A stretch of 64,000 nucleotides of DNA from Athripsodes cinereus (taxonomy: Eukaryota; Arthropoda; Insecta; Trichoptera; Leptoceridae): contig OX388314.1 of NCBI GenBank assembly GCA_947579605.1, positions 23,136,000 to 23,199,999 on the forward strand. Direction: 5' to 3'. Position numbers and translations under genes: made by a program. Positions 41,201 to 52,000 of this stretch are shown here, piece by piece (within the stretch, counting starts at the first letter, position 1; each line of letters starts with the position of its first letter). The notes under the pieces were generated by a model, which saw only the letters and a list, made by a program, of their open reading frames with translations, was not told where the DNA came from and ran no database searches.

Positions 41201-43023
41201 GGGTCACCAATTCTTTTTCTTCTTCCATCTGACTTTGCGCCATTTCTGATGATCATGGCAACAAAACGTTGAGTTTTTTTTTATTGTAATGAATCTATGA
41301 CTACTCGTATAAGATATTACATAGTTCATTCATTCATAGTTCAAATGATTACGGCATTTCCTTTAAGTGGGGTAACCCCAAGACAAACTGTTTGCTGTGA
41401 ACACAATAGTGTTCTTCTACGTGTCATAATATTAATTATTCCAGATATTGGCGCCATCCAGCAGTTCTTGGATCGTTTCAAGGGCGCCGGTGAACAGCAC
41501 CTACTGTCTTCATTTTGTTTGTGAAGCTGAATGGAATAAATTTCTCCTCAATTAATTAGATAGGTTATGTCTTATATTCAACCAATGATTAATGAATAGC
41601 TGGTCTGAAATTGTTGTTGAAGGAACACAGAATTATGCCTTAAGGCTTGTCCAGGCTGTAAGAAATCTAGTGAATGGATTTTTTTAAGAAGAAGTGAGAA
41701 AGGCGTCCCAATACTTACGAATTGGTTCTAGGCTGGTTTAAGTGATCATTTTTAGTGTGCATGGACAACTTTAACCAATTCTGCATTTCTCACTGTCTCT
41801 TGCAGAAACATTTCATGCTATGGAAGCAACCATTTTTTGAGATAAATTAAAAAAAAACAGTATGTAGTTAACTTCCAAATGACTTAATTAACCTCGCTTA
41901 CCATTATTCGGAGACTCACGACTCCATCATCAGGTGATTAGAAAAAATATAGAATCCATTTTTTGGGTTATACGATAAAAAAAAATAATAAATATTCTAA
42001 ACAGTATGATGTATTTGAACATACTACTTCTTTTCCGACGGTACCTCAGTTCTGAGTATCGAGACTACCATGCCTCATCCTATTCAACATCTACCACTGT
42101 AATGTGTGCGATCTTCTTCCACTTTGAATAGCCTCCTATATTTGGTCGCTCCATATTTATTATGTTCTACTCCTTCCTTGAATATACGAAACTACCCACT
42201 CAGTTGATAATATTTCAAAGTCTAACTTAAATATTCTCATTATGCAAATATGTGCTTTGAATACCCACATAAAAGTTTAACATTTCCTCTTTAATCTTAT
42301 TGTTTTACAAACATTCCATTAAGGTCAAATTACTATTTACACTTGATCGTGACCTTAGATAGCGCATGTTTTTATTAGCAACAATAATTTAGGAAGCAGT
42401 TCTTCCGCGGGTAAATGACTCGTACTTACATAATGTAATAAATTAATGATGAAACGGATTCGGTTTGACCGAATACCAGACATTGAATATTCACTGTCAG
42501 TAGTCGAGTATTCGACCACATTAATGACGTATTTAGAGCAATCCTGTGTGGAGGAAGACCTAATGTTTGCAAATACTCTCTCCCTATACATAAGATATTT
42601 CTATTAAGGAGGCAGAACATTATAACTTATTTGATTGCATAAGATTAGTCCCACATGGTGGTGGGCTTTGCCTTTCTTGTAAAATTTCGCCACTTGGTTC
42701 TGTCGAGTGCATCCTCGTGAGAAACATCGAAGTGTCTTTCTTGTCTTGCTACTTCACGCTATCTGCGCTTTAGGATACATTTTACTTTATTGCCTACATA
42801 TTATTCAGGTGATTACAATGATTATTTTGTATTTATGGGAAATTAATACGTTTACTAATATCATAATTATCTTCGTATAAATCTTGATTTTTTTTTTCAT
42901 AATTTCATTATATTGGTATTTTTCTGAATAGGTAAATTTGTGAACTATCCGGAATCTGACCGAAATTTGAGTTACTATCCACTATTCCACCACATAATTA
43001 AACAAAGCTGATCATGCCGAATA

Positions 43024-43067
<44 letters not shown>

Positions 43068-46000
43068 TTTTTTTTTTTTTTTTTAAAAGATATATCTGGG
43101 TTTTGTTTGTTATAAACCCAAATACAACCTTATACACCTTTCACAGTAAGCTACTAAAAGCTTGTGTCGTGAAAGGGGAGTTTGCCGGCACCTGGTATCG
43201 AACCATCGACCCCATGTTCACGAGGCCGAGACTCTACCTCCAGGCTACCGACGAATTCAATTCGTCTTTACAATATACTTACTTGTTTTTAAGTATCCAA
43301 CACGATCTTCATATAAAACAATAAGACAGATAAGTGCAAAAGATGTTAAAAATAAACAATGTTGTTTCTGCAGGATCAAGATACATTTTATTATGCTTTC
43401 ATTGTTAATAATAACAGGTGACCTAGTGAAATAAAATTATAGAATATGCGTATTTCTTATCTTGATCTTAAACAAAAGATCAAGGATAAATACATATGCT
43501 TTTAACACCACGCATCATTAACAAAGAGTTTTGTATATTTTGTTGTTTGTGTTTTTTTTGTTGTATTTATTGAATTTTTCACACCTAGTCATAGGTACGT
43601 TAGTATTATTGTGTGGAAATAAGAATTGTTTTCTTAGGTATGCAAACGAATTGACTCAAAACAGTTTTTCTTTTATCTTTTTGCTCAATCCTGGCATCTT
43701 CCACAAGTCGAATAATTATTGCCTATAATGAATGCGCAAGTCAACCTCTCTGTGCCATTTTCCATAAAATAAACCATAATGTAATTTCCCACTAGTGAAG
43801 TAGCCAGTGGGGTGGGAAGAATGTATGAGGTAGGTACCTAATAATAAACGCACAAGTTGTGCTTCCTGTAACAATAAATGTAAAACGTTCAGAACGGTTG
43901 TTATATACTTCATTGCTAAATTGAAGATACTATATCCTCTCCATGGCTTTTCTTATCGCTAGAAGATGTTAAATACAAGATATTTTATAATATGTTCCCG
44001 ATGCATATGGACGTTCTCGGCATCACGATTGTTTTTACCAGCCTAAAAGTAGAAAAAACATATTGACGAAGTCCCCAATAGAAAGAGCTATTCAATACAG
44101 GGCAACCTAGTGAGGCTGCTGCAACTTAATTGTAGCCAATTGGTGATATATTGTCTCAACGTTTGTACATTGATATTGATTGAATAAAATATTTATTTAT
44201 TTATATTCAAAAAAATAAAAAAAAAATTAATGGTCTGGCTAGATACATATATTGATATCTTTGGCGTGACGTATGCGAAGTTTGTCAGGAAAATTGAAAG
44301 TGTATTGTAGTTGCGTTGCTGTCTGGATATAGTTAGTTTTCTTCTGGGATCGCATTGGCCTTAAGCTGTATTAATCATTGTAAGAATCGTCTTATATGTC
44401 AATAATAATAATTGCACGAAACTCGAAAACCTGCAGAAAAGAGTAGAATGCTTATATTATATAATAAAATAACGTTATGCATGATTTAATTAAATAAATG
44501 ATAATAATTATCCAAAAATATCTCAAACAAAATAAATACTATAAGAGTGTGTAACTAAATATTTATGAACTAGTAACATTATTTGCAAAACTTTTTCCAA
44601 CCATACTTCCCAGTTCCCACTATTTAACGGATTAGTTTTGACAGTACAACACGACATGACAGTACAGTAACTAGCTATCATATGCTATCATAATAATAAC
44701 TTTCATAATTTGAACTTGTTTAAATCCACCATAATACGAGTATAGAACGTACTCGTATATTGTCTGCATAAGACTCTAACTACCTATGCATAAATAATCT
44801 TATTTTACGATCTAATGTATGTTTGTATGATACGTAATAAAAAATTGAGATTGAATGATAACATCTATTCTAAATTAACTGACAAAATTTTCTCATACCC
44901 ACAAAACAGTTATTATATTATTACAATGTTTTTATCTGCATGTCTTTATTATCATCATCTGTGACATATTTCTAGTTCGTTCTGTCATCTCTATATAGCT
45001 ATAGTTAATATGAAGTAGTTATATACATCATTTTACAATATTTTTTTGTCTATATCTATTCCAACACGTGTTTTTTTACGATTGGGGATGCCAGTGAATG
45101 AACTGAGCGGATGAAATGTGAAATTTTGATATTAATTTTTTTTAGAAAAAAAATCAAGGCAAAACACATCTCGCCTCTCAAAGCTCCTCTTGGAAGCACT
45201 AGGCAAAAACTAGCTTCTCTGCACTAATTGACTCACTTCTTCCCACGACATTCCTAGCGCTCTAATGTTGTTGTCATTGGAACAATGAACTGTGAAAGAG
45301 GGACGTCCGACCCTTCAGAACCCTCGTGCGGATGAAAGAACAATGCTCTTTTTGGCCAACTATCACTAGACATTCTCAAAACATGACACAACCATGGTCA
45401 TCATCTCTTCCGTATTACTGAGACATCTAATCTACTAAAGACATTTATTGACTCATTAATTCTGTCATTTCACAAAGACTTTTACTGTTCTACAAAAAAG
45501 TGCATCATTTTAAGTAAAGATATACGATTTAATTTATTATTGTATATTATTTTTTTTTCAATGAAATCAGTCTATATCATCGTGCGGCCCTTAAAAAAAT
45601 ATGTGGGGTAGTCATTTAACTAACTGTGTTTAATAAGCACACAAATTCTTTTAAAATTCTACATGAATATCTAAACAAAATTAAATCACGTTTTAATTAT
45701 TATAATTATTTTAATTATTTGGGAAGTATGTTTACGAGGGATGGAAGATGCGATGGGGACATTGAAAGAAGGAAAGTGGCCGGTGCTAGAGTAAACGGTG
45801 CACTTCGACCCATTGTCAGCAATGACAATGTGTCGAACATGGCTAAAATGCTGGTGCACAATACCATTCTGGTACCGTCACTTACGTATGCAAGCGAGAC
45901 ATGGACGTGGTTGAAGAAGGACGAAAGTGGAATAAATGCAGTAGAGATGCGATCGTTGAGAAGAATGGTTGGTAAAACGCTGCGTGATAGAGTGAAGAAT

Positions 46001-49000
46001 GAGGATATTAGAAGAATGAGCGGATGCAAGAAGAGTGTTGTGGACAGAATGCGCGTGAATAAACTACGGTGGTTTGGGCATGTTGAACGAATGAACGAGG
46101 TAAGAATGACAAAGAGGATATACTTATCTGAAAGAAAGGGTGTGAGGAAACGCGGGCGTCCGAGAACCACGTGGCTTGATCACGTGGATCAAATTCTCAA
46201 GGACGGCCGCGTGTTGAGTAAGAGGAACCGACGTGCGTGTATGAGGAACTGTATGAATGTGGAGGAAGCGAAGGAAGTGTGTAAAGATAGATCTGTTTGG
46301 CGTTCCGTTCTCTCTGCCTACCCCACTTGGGACATGGCGTGAGGGTATAGTATAGTAGTATTAATTATTATAATTATGTAATTACTAATGTTCAACTTTT
46401 TGTGAATTTTGTTTTTACAACTAACCAATGTATGAGGTTATATAATTACGTAAAATTAACATAATGTTGCCAGTTCAAGTCCCGTCGAGAGAACTACTAA
46501 ATAAAGTGACGTTGTGTTTTCTAAGTCTATGATAATTAGGATCCATAATTAAAATAATCAAGTTAATACCAAACTTTTAACAACATTTTTATAAGGTAGA
46601 TAAATGCACAACTAATATGCCATCACAGCATGTCCCACATGTGGGATAGCCAGCAAACCAGCTGTATGCAATAAACATCCATGCTGTCCTCTCTTAAAAA
46701 ATTAAGACATTTAGGATGAGTGGCAAACTTCATCACTGAATTTCATATTTAACATGTTTTAATTTTTTCGAACACATGCTTTTTACAGGACACTCGAAAA
46801 CATGCGGAAAAAAGTGGAAGACTAATTATTTGTCGATCGCTCCACGGAACTATAGATAAGCGTACTTCATTGCAAAAAAAAAACACGTCTTTATATTTAA
46901 TATATAAACGGTATAAAACGATTTCATCCATTTATTAGACAAACTATTAATTTCATGCAAAATAATGAGGTGTAAAATAATATATACCTGTCGTAATATC
47001 AAACGTACCAATTACCTACTAAAAACTTGTATCTATAGATAATACACAAGCTGTAAACACTTTAATAAATCAATATAACTATATTTCTCACATTTAACAA
47101 TAAAGTTTATAATGTATCGAATTGGCATATCAAGACTCCAAAACAACGGTTTACAAACTGTTTATCGTTTTCATGGTTGTCAAAGATGTGAAAGAAGTTT
47201 ATTATAGAGTTGCCAATGTATCAATAAATAAATTATATATACTCAGTTAAGTTAAACTTGTTACTTTTATGATACAAATATAAAACAATATTACATTAAT
47301 TTATTTATTTTAGAGAAATTTGAGTTATTGTCGATTAGGTTTTTAAAAAATATTTACAAACGAATTTTATTAATTTATCCTTTGGTAAGAAAATATAATT
47401 AATAATTGAATTGATATTGCAATGACCTTGACATGCACTCGTCAATGAGTATGATGTTCCAATAAACCCTAAATTAAATTACAACAAAAGCATAACAAGA
47501 AATTCCATAAGTTTAATGTTTGGGCTGTTTTTATATATGTTGCCCTTCTTGAACTTGTGTACTTTACTGTACATTGATTTCAAGCAATTTTATGCAAAAA
47601 TGCTTGTAGGTATAATTAATACAACCAATGAACACAGTGCAAGTTTATGACAATTTTCAAATCTGTTCCAACTAACCCAAGTGAAGAAACTCAATGTTAT
47701 TATGAATTCAAAGAAAATAAGATTAAACTTATAAAATAATGAAATACAGGTTTACACCAGTTCAAATACTCTTTTGTGTGGTTACCTAGAATAACTATGA
47801 AAAAAAAAACTTATCGTGACTGTCAACTCTTAATTATTGACTTTTCACCTTGTCATGGTTTTACGTAGGTATTGATAACAGTTACCTACTGGTAAAATAC
47901 TTGAAATATCAATATCTTCTGGTTGTACATGAATTTGGTAGATAGATGAGTGTGTGACAACGGTTTATCTGCTACTATACAAGTATATAAATCATCTTTA
48001 CCGTTGGTAAAAGAATAACTCGTCTACTTTTGTGTTAATGGGTCAAATTTATTTTTTTATTTAAATAAAGGCATTTCTTGATTACAATTAGTTACATTGG
48101 TCAATTTCGATTAAAAAAAAAAGTAAGCTGGATGTAGAATTGGATACATTTGTAAAAAGTTGCGTTCTTTCATGAAGGGAATGTTATGTGAACATAGACA
48201 AAAGTCAGTTGTGTAATGAATTAATATATTTTGTTCAAATGATAATAAATTGATTGATATTTATAATCTGTTTTTTTCTTTATTTCAGGTTCTAGCGGTT
48301 AACTCACAAGACTATGATGGTATGTATACTATTTCTAAAAAATAATCAATTTCAAATAAAAGTTCTGACTGCATTTATGTGGTTCAAACTATATTTTAAA
48401 AAATCTGTGAAAGCGCAGTTGGATAAACTAGGCTATCATCGAATGAGAGGGAATATCAAAATCTCCGTAATACAGGAGAGACGATGGTCCTGGCTGGGAC
48501 ATGTTTTGAGAATGCCCAATGATAGTTGGCCAAAAAGAGCACTGTTCTTCCGTCCGCAGGGGTTCCGTCGGCCCGGGCGTCCCTCTTTCACAATACACCG
48601 TTCCTATGACAACGATATCAGAGCGCAAGGAATGTCGTGGAAAGAGGTGATGCAATTGGCGCAGAGACGCTCTGAATGGAGGAGGCTGGTTTTTGTCCTG
48701 TGCTCCCGAGAGGAGCGTTGAGGGCGATGATGATGATTTCCCGCCTTCATCAAGAATTCGAGTAACAATTCATTTACTTAGGTACCTACTCACTTCCAAA
48801 TAATATTTTTTATATATGTATCTGTGTAATTTTTTACAGTAACCGATATTCAATGCACATTCGCCGCTCCAGGCGGGGGTGGAAGAGATTCCATAGCAGC
48901 CCTTCTTAGAAAACCCGAGGGCTTCAGAGGAGCCCCTCTGTTTGCTGACGACAGAACTGTAGATGCTAGAAGTGATTCGGCTTGTCAGATCCGACCTGAA

Positions 49001-52000
49001 CCATCCGATCCACAAGGACTGCTTTATAGATTGAAAATTACAGACTTTTCACGATGTGGAGTTTTGAAAAGAAATGTGAGTATGATTGCAATATAATTAT
49101 TTTGAAAATCTACTTGGTGTATGATGACTGAAGTTTTCAATTGTCATGCCATTCACTGCTATTTTACAAACCCTTCATTGTATTTGAATTTGCTTGAAAG
49201 TGTACAACATTAATGCATGGGCAAATGGCGCAACCCACCCCAATACAAACTGTTGCTCGATGTGAGTGGTGTATGTGTTGCGTTAATCATAAATTCAGAA
49301 ACATCTTTAATTTCAACGATTTTTTTTCCAGGGTTTTGTTCACGTGAGAGTATGGTTCCCGCAATTCTCAGGGGTTGTGATGCAATCAGATCAAGAGCTC
49401 ATAATCATGTGCAAGCCTCCAGAGCCAACCATCATAGAGAACAAGGCAGCAGGATTCGCTGGAAGCTTGTAAGTAACATATTTTCAGAGAAAATAGGTCC
49501 CATCTCTCGAAATACCTTATGTTAGAAATGGGAAATGCTACTTAAAATAAACAATAATAATATACTCCGACATCGTTACCCATCCATGCATGAGACGTAA
49601 CAAACTAAAGCCATTCATTCGAATATTTCTTCGGAGAATGCTCCTAATTGTCGCCGAAAGATTTAAGATTTTTGCTTGATGCTTGATGATTGACGTTCGC
49701 ATCCAGCTGTCTATACGCCGCAATTTCCGGAAAATGACATTGTTTTGTCGCACAATATTTTCTTGAGAAATGGCGTATATTCATCCGCAATTTTCAACTA
49801 CGTCATAGATATTGCAATTTAATGAAAATATTTCATACATAAATACATATGCGCATTATTTGAAACAACCTCAACAAAGAATAAAAGTAAAAAGATATCA
49901 CACATATGTAGATATAATTACTAAACGAAAGTAATCTCTGCCCACAGATGTTTATCTTATTACTATTCTATAGAATATAATAATCCATTAGTCGAACTAA
50001 TTTATTTTATATTACTTATTTTTCGTAAATTAACATAAAACAAACAGCAATTAAAAATAGCAATAAATAATTTCTGATTTTTTAAATATTTTCGTTTTTC
50101 TGAAATTACATATATTTTAGACATCATACTGCATAAAGATTTAAATAATTATTTTTTCTTACAAGATAAATACATAAACATGAGTATCTCTACATATTGA
50201 AATCGAAAGACGCTTTCGATATGCATGCAAATAATTAATTATTATAATGTTTTTAATTGTTAATTAAGTGTCTATGTGAGTCGTGTGGGTGCGAGCGGCG
50301 CTGTCTCCTTTTGGGAACAATTGAACATGCAAGATACTTCTTAATATTTGGTTTTAATGTCTTGTAAAATGTTCTACTTTCTAAATGTAAGCATATTGCT
50401 TTCTCTTTGCTTTAGTTATTTTCAGACTTTTTTTCGCTTAACATTGCCAATATTTCAAATACGTTTGCCCAACATAATTTTTTCTTGTAGAGAGATAGTG
50501 CTGTTTGCATTTGTACGGCTCATATGTAAATTTTTATCTCTGATTATGAATCTTTTGATGTGTTCTTTTTTTTTAATGTATAAAAAAAGCTTATTATTAA
50601 TAGCTGTTAACAAATGAATAAATAAATAATTTACATAAAATAGAGAGCATAAGTATGTAAAATAGACAATATGAAATATTATCAAAAATTCATTAAGTAC
50701 CTATTAATAATTAATTCCTAATAAATAAAATCGTTGTGAATATTTGAGATAAAATTAATACTTCGCAAAAACTCGGTAGATTTATAAAATTTCATTTATT
50801 TGCATAACTTTTACAGTCCCAAATCCATTTTTTATAAAATTAGAATGTTTTGTTTTGATTTACTTTCACGCTAAAATAACTGCATGACTCGTAGGTAAAT
50901 ATATAAAATAATATGCTCATGCATTATTGACAAAATATGGTAGGTACTATAGGACTAATACTTCCGGAAATAATTTTTCAACTTTATTCATAATAAGTTA
51001 TAATGTTGTTTTACTTTTGGAGTTGTTCAGGATGTAGGTAGGTACTTCTTATGTTATAAGCCGTTGCGTTGAGGTTGTATTTATTATATCTATGAAATGT
51101 AAGAGACCTAGGTCGTAAATTAAATTAATTAAATAAATAAATTATGCTGTTCACTCCATAACATTAAGACGACAATACCCTTATCCCTACTTAAGTATTG
51201 CACATTATACTTACCTGTAAAAGCCATAAAAAGATTCTTACCTTGTTGGCTTGTAGGACATCTAAATAGATGTCCTACAAGCCTTGAAACACCAATGTCG
51301 CTTCATCAATTTTTCCTTTGAATATCTAGTCTATACAAAATATGTTGATTGGTTCACGATCGATGGTAGGTGCGACATTGAGAGTGATACCTGTGTGGTA
51401 TCACTCTCAATGTCGCAAAAAATTAAAGGAGTTATAAAATGTTTCAAACATAGCAAATATTAGGCAGAGGAAAAATAATCACTAAATACAAAAGTTTATT
51501 AGGTACCTACCTTTGTCATGTAAAGAATAAAAATTTATTGGTTAATCGTTAAATTAATTCCATTTTTATGGTTGCAGCCCCCATGGTGCCAGGGTGTCAG
51601 GAGTCGTTGAGGAGACTCCAGGAAGATTGGAGTATGAAGTTGCTTTGTACAAGGAGGCGCCCGCCGCAAGGATCGCTAATACCTCCAACGAATTACCAGT
51701 CGACCAGGTAAATTGGTATTAATCTTAGTTTACATGATCTGGTTTCTGCTCTGTGATCCTTAGAGAAATAAGTCACATTTATTTTTAACCTTTTACTGTA
51801 TATTTTTCCAGGCTGTCCCTATTGGAACTAAGTTACAGCTTAGAGCTAGGATTAATCCAGAATCAGCCTGGAAATACGTGAAGCTAATGGAAGTGACCGT
51901 GTCTCCAGATCCTGATGATCCTCATACTCCAGGAAGTGTCAGTCTAGTCAAAGAAGGGTAAGCATTAGAATTATTTTTGTTCTCTCGGTTAAAATCCGAC

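Noticed and set aside
45715..46170. - strand ORF opposite LINE-C
   Set aside because: Shadow of the + strand reverse-transcriptase fragment.
48314..48721. 135-codon ORF beginning in exon 2
   Set aside because: It starts in exon 2 and runs through intron into the LINE-B fragment. Only the LINE part is meaningful, and the ATG is incidental.
51371..51417. microRNA precursor
   Set aside because: The 20-bp stem is too short for a typical insect pre-miRNA hairpin, and no extended flanking pairing was seen.
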